DNA of 33,965 bases from Bacteroides sp. Lineage in GTDB: Bacteria > Bacteroidota > Bacteroidia > Bacteroidales > Bacteroidaceae. The notes beneath the pieces were generated by a model. The model was not told the origin of the DNA and did not search any database. It saw only the letters and a program-made list of their open reading frames with translations. Each line of letters begins with the position of its first letter. Within the stretch, counting starts at the first letter, position 1. Of this stretch, positions 15,576 through 22,651 are shown one piece after another. The DNA lies in NCBI GenBank assembly GCA_023665805.1, contig JAMPDJ010000023.1, forward strand, positions 1 through 33,965, in the 5' to 3' direction. A program made the translations under genes and the position numbers.

Positions 15576-16207
15576 TCCGTCTCGGATTCAGGTTCAAATT
15601 CATACTCCCCCTCGCCAAAATCTCCGGACACGGAATCAGCTTCCGCCCACTGCTCGTCCTCGGTAAGGCTATTGCCTACGACCAGCACCACCGGAGCCTC
15701 GGCAGGCACCTTCTCGCCGGCATGTACTTCTCTGCCCCGGCACTTGACGCTCACGACCCAGTCCTTGTCACCAACCACATATTCCTTTGGAGCCAGCTTG
15801 AATCCCATGGCACGCAAACGGATTTCCGCCTCGTAGACATCACAATTGTCGGCAATGTCAGGCATCGTGAGAGTGGGAGCGCTGCCCGAATTGACGGTAA
15901 GATATATCTTGCGTCCGCTCTTGACTTCTGTTCCTGCCTTGGGCTGCTGCATCAACACGCTACCGGCCGCCAGATTACGGTTATAACCAGAATCGGCCAC
16001 CACGGCCTCAAGACCATACTTGGACAGCAACAGCCCCGCATCCGTATGATGAATCCTTGAAACATCCGGCACGCTGATAATCTCTCCATGATGAGTGTAA
16101 GCCATGGTTCCGTACCACGCGCCGGCAATCATCAACACCACAAAAAGCAACATTCCCAAAAGGTTACCCCAGACGACAGGGGAAAATATCTTCTTCATGA
16201 ATCCCAT
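15569..16207 (-). CDS. PASTA-domain membrane protein without a kinase domain
   Basis: This 212-residue protein has a single membrane anchor near the N-terminus (VVWGNLLGMLLFVVLMIAGA). Two extracytoplasmic PASTA repeats follow: ISVPDVSRIHHTDAGLLLSK with AAGSVLMQQPKAGTEVKSGR, then LTMPDIADNCDVYEAEIRLR with a VHAGEKVPAEAPVVLVV end. The acidic tail ends GEYEFEPESETEW. PASTA domains bind peptidoglycan or muropeptides in Gram-positive Ser/Thr kinases and PBPs. Here there is no kinase, so the protein may sense or hold cell-wall fragments in the periplasm. It is first in a unit with rluD-like and ddl, behind a strong promoter at 16238-16269. Start is ATG at 16207, with an alternative ATG three codons in. 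Confidence 0.85.
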   Translation of the reverse strand: MGFMKKIFSPVVWGNLLGMLLFVVLMIAGAWYGTMAYTHHGEIISVPDVSRIHHTDAGLLLSKYGLEAVVADSGYNRNLAAGSVLMQQPKAGTEVKSGRKIYLTVNSGSAPTLTMPDIADNCDVYEAEIRLRAMGFKLAPKEYVVGDKDWVVSVKCRGREVHAGEKVPAEAPVVLVVGNSLTEDEQWAEADSVSGDFGEGEYEFEPESETEW

Positions 16208-16237
16208 AAGGCAAAGGACGCTGTATCAATTTATACG

Positions 16238-16269
16238 CAAAAATACTAATAAGTAGCGTATTATCCAAA
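16238..16269 (-). promoter_or_regulatory. Promoter of the PASTA-rluD-ddl operon
   Basis: Minus-strand TTTG (16266-16269), 20 nt, then TATTTTTG (16238-16245) is an exact sigma-ABfr consensus. It lies between the rpmH terminator and the PASTA start, giving a short leader of about 25 nt. Confidence 0.8.
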
Positions 16270-16278
16270 CATTCAGAC

Positions 16279-16319
16279 AAAAAAAGGAGAGAAGCGCGAC
16301 CATTCCCACACTTCTCTCC
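16279..16319 (-). terminator. Intrinsic terminator of rpmH
   Basis: On the minus strand GGAGAGAAG (16311-16319) pairs perfectly with CTTCTCTCC (16286-16294) and is followed by seven T residues (16279-16285). The stem-loop plus T-run is a textbook intrinsic terminator, 27 nt past the rpmH stop and just ahead of the next promoter. Confidence 0.9.
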
Positions 16320-16345
16320 CTTATGTGAAAGCAAGCTACCGTGCT

Positions 16346-16501
16346 TTACTTGCCATGTCTTTCATCAGAAACGCTCAACTTCTTGCGTCCCTTTGCGCGA
16401 CGGTTTGCCAATACACGACGACCATTGGCAGTAGTCATTCTCTGACGGAAACCATGCTTGTTGGCACGGCGACGGTTAGAGGGCTGAAATGTTCTTTTCA
16501 T
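16346..16501 (-). CDS. rpmH: 50S ribosomal protein L34
   Basis: This 51-residue, strongly basic protein reads [18 protein letters not shown], then [20 protein letters not shown], then [13 protein letters not shown], an L34 with the conserved [11 protein letters not shown] start and [16 protein letters not shown] core. It belongs to the large ribosomal subunit. The gene stands alone between its own promoter (16551-16582) and terminator (16279-16319), and is divergent from efp. The usual rnpA/oxaA neighbours are absent, as is common in Bacteroidetes. Its small size is normal. Confidence 0.97.
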   Translation of the reverse strand: MKRTFQPSNRRRANKHGFRQRMTTANGRRVLANRRAKGRKKLSVSDERHGK

Positions 16502-16550
16502 AGCTATGTATTTGTTTTATTTATTGTTCATGCACTCGGGTTCCGGGGTG

Positions 16551-16582
16551 CAAAATTACGCACTTTTTTGTAAACGGCCAAA
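16551..16582 (-). promoter_or_regulatory. rpmH promoter
   Basis: Minus-strand TTTG (16579-16582), 20 nt, then TAATTTTG (16551-16558). Spacing and sequence match the Bacteroidetes consensus. The leader to the rpmH ATG is about 45 nt. Confidence 0.8.
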
Positions 16583-16600
16583 CCTTTACAGGCTTTTTTA

Positions 16601-16630
16601 TTGTTTTTCACCCAAATTGTCGTACCTTTG
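16601..16630 (+). promoter_or_regulatory. efp promoter
   Basis: Plus-strand TTG (16601-16603), 19 nt, then TACCTTTG (16623-16630). It is back to back with the rpmH promoter, about 20 bp apart, so the two translation genes share a control region. The efp ATG is 74 nt downstream. Confidence 0.75.
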
Positions 16631-16703
16631 CATAGGGAAAGAAGAACGCTTCCTTGACCGCCTCGTCATTGAGAACATAACCACATAATTAAACAATAAA
16701 TAT

Positions 16704-17270
16704 ATGATTAACTCCCAAGACATTAAGAAAGGCACATGCATTCGCCTGGATGGTAAACTGTATTTCTGTATCGACTTTCTGCACCGCAAACCCGGCAAGG
16801 GCAATACTATCATGAACGTGACCCTGAAGGATGTGGTGAACGGTGGTGTGCTGGAGCGCCGTTTCAATATCGGCGAGAAGTTGGAGGATGTACGCGTGGA
16901 ACGTCGCCCCTACCAGTATCTATATGCCGAGGGCGATGACTTCGTGTTCATGAACAATGAGACCTACGAACAGGTGACCATTCCCGCAGACCAGATCACA
17001 GGTGTCAAGTTCATGAAGGAAGGTCAGAACGTGGAAGTCGTTACCGACGCCAGCACAGAAACAATCCTGTATGCCGAACTGCCCGCCAAGGTACATCTGG
17101 CCATCTCATGGACGGAACCAGGCCTGAAGGGCGATACCGCAACCAACACCTTGAAGCCTGCCAAGTTGGAAACAGGGGCCGACATACGCGTACCCTTGTT
17201 CATCAACGAAGGAGAAACCGTGGAGGTTGACACCCGCGACGGCAGCTATCTGGGTCGCGTGAAAGCATAA
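16704..17270 (+). CDS. efp: Elongation factor P
   Basis: This 188-residue, three-domain protein enters the ribosome E site to relieve stalling at consecutive prolines. The first domain has SQDIKKGTCIRLDGKLY and the loop HRKPGKGN, whose tip lysine (Lys32) corresponds to the modified Lys34 of E. coli EF-P. The two OB-like domains follow, with VTIPADQITG, YAELPAKVHLAISWTEPGLK and the ending RDGSYLGRVKA. The EpmA/EpmB modification genes are not in this window. Length is normal. It is the first gene of a plus-strand run with its own promoter. Confidence 0.97.
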   Translation: MINSQDIKKGTCIRLDGKLYFCIDFLHRKPGKGNTIMNVTLKDVVNGGVLERRFNIGEKLEDVRVERRPYQYLYAEGDDFVFMNNETYEQVTIPADQITGVKFMKEGQNVEVVTDASTETILYAELPAKVHLAISWTEPGLKGDTATNTLKPAKLETGADIRVPLFINEGETVEVDTRDGSYLGRVKA

Positions 17271-17323
17271 ATCAATACCGGCCTTAGATTCTTAAGGTGG
17301 GAGAGATTTGTAACTTGAAGATA

Positions 17324-18412
17324 ATGAAATACTCCCTCATCATTCCCGTCTACAATCGTCCGGACGAAGTAGACGAGTTACTTGCCAGCCTGGAGGTACA
17401 AACAATGAAAGACTTTGAGGTGGTGATAGTCGAAGACGGCTCCACCATACCCTGCCAGTCCATTGTCAACGAGCATGCCTCCAGGCTGGCATTGCGTTAT
17501 TACCGCAAGGACAACAGCGGGCCCGGACAATCCCGAAACTACGGTGCCGAGCGTTCTCAGGGCGAATACCTTATAATCCTGGACAGCGACTGCGTGTTGC
17601 CTCCCGGATATCTGCAAGCCGTAGACGATGAACTGCGCGGCAACCCCTGTGACGCCTTTGGCGGGCCGGACCGTGCACACGACAGCTTCACCACGGTGCA
17701 GAAAGCCATAAATTATTCCATGACTTCGTTTTTCACCACAGGAGGCATACGCGGTGGCAAGAAGAAGCTTGACAAATTCTACCCACGCTCCTTCAACATG
17801 GGCATACGTGCCGACCTTTACAGACGCCTGGGCGGATTCTCCGACATGCGTTTTGGCGAAGACATAGACTTCAGCATAAGGATATTCCAAAGCGGTGCTT
17901 CCTGCCGTCTGTTTCCCGAGGCGTGGGTGTGGCACAAGCGTCGCACAGACATGAAGAAGTTCTTCAAACAGGTACACAACAGCGGCATAGCACGCATAAA
18001 CCTGTGGAAGCGACACCCCGGCAGCCTGAAGCCTGTGCATCTATTGCCGGCTATGTTCACTATAGGCCTTGCATTCCTGGCAATAGCATTCCTTACAGGC
18101 TCGATATATACGGCCATACAGCTTTTCAATGCCATTGGCACACAATCAACACAGGGCAACACACAAGAGGCAATACGTTCGGGCATGACCATCATCATGT
18201 CATCGCTGATTCCAGTCCTGTTATTCTCGGTACTGATATTTACGGATTCACTGATGCGGAATCGTTCCGCAAAGGTGGCCCGGCTCAGCATTCAAGCAGC
18301 CTTCATACAACTTTCGGGCTATGGAACGGGGTTCCTCCGCGCATGGTGGCTGAGATGCGTCCGTTCACGCAACGAGGAATTGCAAGCATTCAAGGACAAC
18401 TTTTATAAATAG
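17324..18412 (+). CDS. Family 2 glycosyltransferase, membrane-anchored
   Basis: This 362-residue GT-A enzyme has KYSLIIPVYNRPDEVDELLA at the start, the acidic nucleotide-sugar site EDGS and LILDSDCVLPPGY (DSD motif), then GGFSDMRFGEDIDFSIRIFQ (acceptor ED motif). The C-terminal third has two hydrophobic segments (PAMFTIGLAFLAIAFLTGSI and MTIIMSSLIPVLLFSVLIF), so the enzyme probably faces the cytoplasm at the inner membrane and acts on a lipid-linked acceptor. An in-frame GTG at 17297 would add nine unconserved residues, and the ATG at 17324 starts directly at the first strand. It lies between efp and radC with no clear promoter of its own. Sugar and acceptor are unknown. Confidence 0.9.
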   Translation: MKYSLIIPVYNRPDEVDELLASLEVQTMKDFEVVIVEDGSTIPCQSIVNEHASRLALRYYRKDNSGPGQSRNYGAERSQGEYLIILDSDCVLPPGYLQAVDDELRGNPCDAFGGPDRAHDSFTTVQKAINYSMTSFFTTGGIRGGKKKLDKFYPRSFNMGIRADLYRRLGGFSDMRFGEDIDFSIRIFQSGASCRLFPEAWVWHKRRTDMKKFFKQVHNSGIARINLWKRHPGSLKPVHLLPAMFTIGLAFLAIAFLTGSIYTAIQLFNAIGTQSTQGNTQEAIRSGMTIIMSSLIPVLLFSVLIFTDSLMRNRSAKVARLSIQAAFIQLSGYGTGFLRAWWLRCVRSRNEELQAFKDNFYK

Positions 18413-18469
18413 CCGACGGAATAATGCCTTATACCCTATTTCCCCACCCTTACACATCCACTATCGTCA

Positions 18470-19147
18470 ATGAAGATTAAAGATTGGTCCGATGACGAAA
18501 GACCACGCGAGCGAGTAATCGCCCTCGGTCCGGAAGCCGTGAGCAATGCTGAATTGCTGGCAATACTCATAGGCAGCGGCACTGCGGAGGTCACCAGCGT
18601 AGACTTGATGCGCACCATCCTCAGGGACCAGGGAAACAGCCTACGTACACTTGGAACAATGACACGGCAGGAGCTGGAGAAATACAACGGCATAGGTCCG
18701 GCCAAGGCCGTGACCATACAAGCGGCCATGGAATTGGGCAAACGACTGCTCCGCGAGACCAAAGGCCCCAAAACGCATCTGACCTGTTCCACCGACGCAT
18801 ACGACTATTTCCGCTCCCACATCATGGACATACAATACGAGGAGTGCCACTTGTTGCTACTGGATGTCAAAAACCAGGTCACGGGGCATCATCTTGTAAG
18901 CCGAGGAGGCATCTCGGAATCTACAGTGGACATACGTCTGATATTGCGTCACGCCCTGGTAGCCGGTGCCCCCAACATCATGCTGGCCCACAATCATCCA
19001 AGCGGCAACCCTCTGCCCAGCAGACAGGACGACGAACTGACCCAACGTGTAAGGCAGGCGTGCAAAACCGTCGCCCTACGCCTGCTTGACCACCTAATCA
19101 TAGGTGACGACACTTATTATTCTTATGCCGACGAAGGCAAGATATAG
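18470..19147 (+). CDS. radC: RadC-family JAB/MPN-domain protein
   Basis: This 225-residue protein has an N-terminal helix-hairpin-helix region (RERVIALGPEAVSNAELLAI, YNGIGPAKAVTIQAAMELG) and a C-terminal JAMM metalloprotease-like domain with His174-Asn-His176 and Asp187 in HNHPSGNPLPSRQD, preceded by VSRGGISESTVDIR. All zinc ligands are present. Despite the name, a repair function for RadC is not supported. Members recur with DNA-processing and mobile genes. Here it lies among core genes, 57 nt after the glycosyltransferase, and is full-length. Confidence 0.92.
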   Translation: MKIKDWSDDERPRERVIALGPEAVSNAELLAILIGSGTAEVTSVDLMRTILRDQGNSLRTLGTMTRQELEKYNGIGPAKAVTIQAAMELGKRLLRETKGPKTHLTCSTDAYDYFRSHIMDIQYEECHLLLLDVKNQVTGHHLVSRGGISESTVDIRLILRHALVAGAPNIMLAHNHPSGNPLPSRQDDELTQRVRQACKTVALRLLDHLIIGDDTYYSYADEGKI

Positions 19148-19197
19148 CCACCGCGGCATGCACGCAACTTATTCCTACCCCAAACAACATTACTACA

Positions 19198-19563
19198 ATG
19201 GAAAACAACATACAACACAATGCATCCGCCACTCCGGGAAGCACCATACAGGAAAGCCTGTCAACAGAAGAAAGGGCAGTGGAACTGCTCAAAACCGTAT
19301 ATGACCCCGAAATTCCGGTCAATGTCTACGACCTTGGCCTGATATACCGCATCGAGGTGAAGGACAACAACACCGCCCTGGAAGTGGACATGACACTGAC
19401 TGCCCCCAACTGCCCGGCCGCCGACTTCATCGTGGAGGATGTACGTCAGAAGCTGGAAAACATCAGCGGACTGACACGAGTGGACGTCAATCTCGTCTTC
19501 GAGCCCGAATGGTCCAAGGAGATGATGACCGAGGAGGCAAAAATGGAACTTGGCTTCCTGTAA
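19198..19563 (+). CDS. DUF59/MIP18-family iron-sulfur assembly protein (SufT-like)
   Basis: This 121-residue protein consists of a variable N-terminal tail (about 20 residues) and one DUF59 domain: VELLKTVYDPEIPVNVYDLG, LIYRIEV and the conserved MTLTAPNCPAADFIVEDVRQ, in which the Cys is the family's reactive residue. The C-terminus VNLVFEPEWSKEMMTEEAK is typical. Relatives (SufT, PaaD, MIP18) help mature Fe-S proteins in the cytoplasm. No other suf genes are nearby, so it probably acts with a Suf system encoded elsewhere. It lies 15 nt upstream of lpxH and is likely cotranscribed. Confidence 0.9.
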   Translation: MENNIQHNASATPGSTIQESLSTEERAVELLKTVYDPEIPVNVYDLGLIYRIEVKDNNTALEVDMTLTAPNCPAADFIVEDVRQKLENISGLTRVDVNLVFEPEWSKEMMTEEAKMELGFL

Positions 19564-19578
19564 ACAAAATGGAGCCCA

Positions 19579-20448
19579 ATGAAGAAGATATATTTCCTCA
19601 GCGATGCTCATCTTGGCAGCAGGGCCACACAAGACAGCCGAGAACGAGAACTTCGGCTGTGCCGGTTTCTGGAATCAATCCGCCACGACGCATCTGCCAT
19701 ATACCTCTTGGGTGACATCTTTGACTTTTGGTTCGAATACCACAACGTCATCCCCAAAGGGTTCACACGTTTTCTTGGAAAACTCTCAGAACTGACCGAT
19801 GCAGGTATCGCAGTACACTTCTTCACCGGGAACCACGACATGTGGGCCTTCGAGTATCTGCACGACGAGTGCGGAGTAATCCTCCACACCGTACCATGCG
19901 AAATTTCCCTACCGGCCAACGATACCACCACACGGACTACAGCTTTTTTGGGACATGGGGACGGCTTGGAAGAGAACAATCGCTCCCTCAGACTGCTCCG
20001 CGGTATTTTTCATTCACGCCTATGCAGATGGCTCTTCCGTAACGTCTTCCCGGCAGACTGGGGCATGGAGTTCGGGCTAAGGTGGGCCAAGTCCAGCCGT
20101 CTGAAACACGACGGCAGCCTTATCGGCGAAAACGGCGACACATTGCAAGTTTCTCCGGACGGGACCGTGATCAACGGCATGGGGGACATCCTTACCCGCA
20201 ACGGTGCCCTTGGCGAATCGTTCCGTGGCGAAAACGAAGAACCCCTTGTCATATTCTCCAAACAATACCTGCAGGAACATCCCGACATATCTTTCTTCAT
20301 CTTCGGCCATCGCCACATAGAGCTGGACCTGATGCTGTCACGCACCACCCGCATCCTAATCCTTGGTGAATGGCTACGCAGCTTTACCTATGCCGTATGG
20401 GACGGAGAACACATGTTCCTGGACAATTTCGACGAGCGGGAAGTATGA
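19579..20448 (+). CDS. lpxH: UDP-2,3-diacylglucosamine diphosphatase, LpxH-type
   Basis: This 289-residue calcineurin-like phosphoesterase has the dimetal ligands in order: Asp9 and His11 in FLSDAHLG, Asp46 in LLGDIFDFWFE, Asn85 in FFTGNHDMW, the HGDGLE motif, and GHRHIELDL near the end. The GDIFDFW signature and positioning fit LpxH, which removes UMP from UDP-2,3-diacylglucosamine to give lipid X in lipid A synthesis at the inner membrane. It is longer than typical copies because residues about 180-225 form an extra segment (LIGENGDTLQVSPDGTVING and following). The gene ends 12 nt from the convergent lipocalin-like gene, with no hairpin between. Confidence 0.9.
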   Translation: MKKIYFLSDAHLGSRATQDSRERELRLCRFLESIRHDASAIYLLGDIFDFWFEYHNVIPKGFTRFLGKLSELTDAGIAVHFFTGNHDMWAFEYLHDECGVILHTVPCEISLPANDTTTRTTAFLGHGDGLEENNRSLRLLRGIFHSRLCRWLFRNVFPADWGMEFGLRWAKSSRLKHDGSLIGENGDTLQVSPDGTVINGMGDILTRNGALGESFRGENEEPLVIFSKQYLQEHPDISFFIFGHRHIELDLMLSRTTRILILGEWLRSFTYAVWDGEHMFLDNFDEREV

Positions 20449-20460
20449 CAACAAGAAGCG

Positions 20461-20910
20461 TCAATACTTGCGGAAAGTCAGCGTGCCTGTTTCACGGCTG
20501 CTGAGCACAAGGGTGCTACCAGTAAGTTTCTCCACCTGCATGATGCCATCCATAGGGACACCATAATATGCCAAAGTGTCCATGGGAAGAATCTCGTCGT
20601 GGCCGCCTCCGGAATACTTTATCGGATCATAGATGCGAATGCTGCCATTGCGATTTTCAAACGAGGATAAAAGGTAGCCCGACGAGGAAGAAAGGCGTTG
20701 GAACATCATCATCTGCAATTGGAAACTGTAATACAATTTCATTTCCTTTCCAGCAACAACCTCACCAGCGGGAGATTTCCACTCATACATTTGCCATTGA
20801 CCGTCCAGGCCATCGTTGCACTCCATCTTGTCGCAAGAGACCAAGACGGAAACAAGGATGAGTATTAGGACAAGAAAAATCCTAAATGGAGATTTGATAT
20901 TCATAAGCAT
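20461..20910 (-). CDS. Lipocalin-like lipoprotein
   Basis: This protein of about 149 residues has a lipoprotein signal (FRIFLVLILILVSVLVSC, lipid Cys). LDGQWQMYEWKSPAGEVV opens the barrel, as in Bacteroidetes lipocalin-like domains, where WxL/W...W patterns follow the first strand. Later strands read LYYSFQLQMMMFQRLSSSSG and MQVEKLTGSTLVLSSRETGT, ending LTFRKY. ATG choices at 20910 and 20904 both keep the signal. The more upstream in-frame start is a TTG. The gene follows wzi after 182 bp of repeat-bearing sequence, so it may not belong to the capsule unit. Ligand unknown. Confidence 0.75.
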   Translation of the reverse strand: MLMNIKSPFRIFLVLILILVSVLVSCDKMECNDGLDGQWQMYEWKSPAGEVVAGKEMKLYYSFQLQMMMFQRLSSSSGYLLSSFENRNGSIRIYDPIKYSGGGHDEILPMDTLAYYGVPMDGIMQVEKLTGSTLVLSSRETGTLTFRKY

Positions 20911-20981
20911 TGACAATTAGGTCATAACATAGCACTGTTCCGGAACTACGGATTATATATTCTGCGGATATACCGCCTCAT

Positions 20982-21035
20982 ATTCGTGAATTCGCTCCAT
21001 CAAATTCGTGAATTCCAACATGTGAATTCGCGAAT
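20982..21035. repeat. GAATTC-centred short repeats between lipocalin-like and wzi genes
   Basis: Three related units occur: ATTCGTGAATTCG (20982-20994), AATTCGTGAATTC (21003-21015) and TGTGAATTCGCGAAT (21021-21035), the last in partly inverted orientation. Each contains GAATTC flanked by CGTG or CGCG. Spacing is about 20 bp, roughly two helical turns. Arms can pair as hairpins, but no T-run follows. Confidence 0.55.
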
Positions 21036-21091
21036 ATCAAATACGGATTCTCCCATGGTCCGTCCCGGAACAATTTCAGATACATAGAATT

Positions 21092-22642
21092 TTACCATTG
21101 TGTCCTATTGAGCCATCCGGAGAAACGTACGGTGAGCATACCTCCATTGGACGGACCGAGGAGCGAACCATCATTGTGCCCATAAGCGGCAGTGAATGAC
21201 AGGCCCTGTGCCCAACGAGGAGAGTAAGTAGTCTCAAGCAGCAGGTAGTTGGCGGTGGCAGGATCATCCACAGGACTGGTGTATGTACCAAGGCTGAACT
21301 GGCGGGTGTACAATGCACGCCAGGACCATTCCGGAGAGGGACTTCCCATGAGACCGACATGATGCGCACGCACGCGGTTGTGCAGAGGCATAAGATTTCC
21401 TTTTCCCCCAAAATAGCCGTTATACAACGGAGAAAGTATCAACGGGTTGCCTATCACAAAACCGCCCATCTGCCATGCACCGTAGATGTGGTTGGAATAA
21501 TACTCGTCCCTGGCACTGATTTGCTGAGGATTCTCCTCCGTCTTGTCATGATATATGGGACCGGACTGATGCATGGTATTGTTGAATTCATATACTACCG
21601 CTGACAAGAATGGATTACGGTGCAAAACAGCCTCAACGCCCACGAGCATATCCTGCCATCCGTACTGGAAGAACATCTGACTATGATCTTCGAAAAGATG
21701 CTCCATGTACAGGCCAAGGCTCCAGTCTCGCCGATGCCAGTCCAGACGCAAATGCCATGAACCTATATGATTGCCGGCCGCATTGGTGTAATTCTCATCG
21801 TTTACATCTCCGCCTCCTGGCAAGAATGCCGTCCAAAGATTTCCGCCAAGGTCCACATTCTGCGCCGGAGCACCTCCTCCATATGGGCGCACGTTCCAAC
21901 CACGGCCACCGAACTGACAGGCCATTTCCAGCCCCCCGATCACTTCCAAAGGAAAAAGTTCCCTGTTGCCAAGGCGAACAAAGAGAGCCTTGGAATGAAA
22001 CATGCTATTGGTGGTGTAGAGGTTGGATGTGCCGGCATTGAAATGACGTTGCCACTTATTGTCGGTGTACCAGCCGTAGGCTATATGCGCCTTGAACGAC
22101 AATATGCCACGCGTGCCCGGAATGGCCCAGAAGCAAGGCATCTCCAAACGCGCCTGTGGAATAGGACGGGCATTCATGCCCAAAGTCATCCCTCCGGTGG
22201 AAAGATGAGGGTTCTTCAGTTCGGACGGACGCTCTTTCTGCCCAAGAGTCAAACGCAACATTTTCCATTCAATATCCGCATAAGCCTGCTGCACGCGAAA
22301 ATAACCGTTTTCATTGTTGATGGGCGAGGCCAATTCCACACCGTAGCCCATACGCCAGAACCAAAGCGAATCCGTCTCCACATCGCGGCATAGCGACACA
22401 CGGGCCACACCGCCGAAGTTACGGGTCGTGCCTAATCCGTAATTATTGTTGGTAAACCAAAAGGGAGCATTATCTCCACCTCCGGCAGTACCCTGCAAGG
22501 CAAACGAATACTGCACGTTCTCCGCCATGCGCGACAATTGGGCTTTGAGGCTCATGCATGCACATGACAATAAGCACAGGATAACAATGCGTCTGATTTC
22601 GGTATCAAGGAGGGATTTGTCTGTCATCATAAAGCGTAGCAT
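21092..22642 (-). CDS. wzi: Wzi-family capsule assembly outer-membrane protein
   Basis: This protein of about 516 residues has a signal peptide (VILCLLSCACMSLKA) and a long beta-barrel. Family-typical stretches include DNAPFWFTNNNYGLG, the YADIEWKMLRLTLGQKERP block, LSTGGMTLGMNARPIPQARL and HLRLDWHRRDWSLGLYMEHL. The protein ends GGMLTVRFSGWLNRTQW. Wzi in E. coli anchors capsular polysaccharide at the cell surface, and Bacteroidetes members share the barrel. It follows porZ by 9 nt and ends a wzc-porZ-wzi run, supporting a role in presenting the exported polymer. Start is ATG at 22642, with further ATGs five and six codons in that suit the signal peptide equally well. Confidence 0.88.
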   Translation of the reverse strand: MLRFMMTDKSLLDTEIRRIVILCLLSCACMSLKAQLSRMAENVQYSFALQGTAGGGDNAPFWFTNNNYGLGTTRNFGGVARVSLCRDVETDSLWFWRMGYGVELASPINNENGYFRVQQAYADIEWKMLRLTLGQKERPSELKNPHLSTGGMTLGMNARPIPQARLEMPCFWAIPGTRGILSFKAHIAYGWYTDNKWQRHFNAGTSNLYTTNSMFHSKALFVRLGNRELFPLEVIGGLEMACQFGGRGWNVRPYGGGAPAQNVDLGGNLWTAFLPGGGDVNDENYTNAAGNHIGSWHLRLDWHRRDWSLGLYMEHLFEDHSQMFFQYGWQDMLVGVEAVLHRNPFLSAVVYEFNNTMHQSGPIYHDKTEENPQQISARDEYYSNHIYGAWQMGGFVIGNPLILSPLYNGYFGGKGNLMPLHNRVRAHHVGLMGSPSPEWSWRALYTRQFSLGTYTSPVDDPATANYLLLETTYSPRWAQGLSFTAAYGHNDGSLLGPSNGGMLTVRFSGWLNRTQW

Positions 22643-22651
22643 GATGTATGC

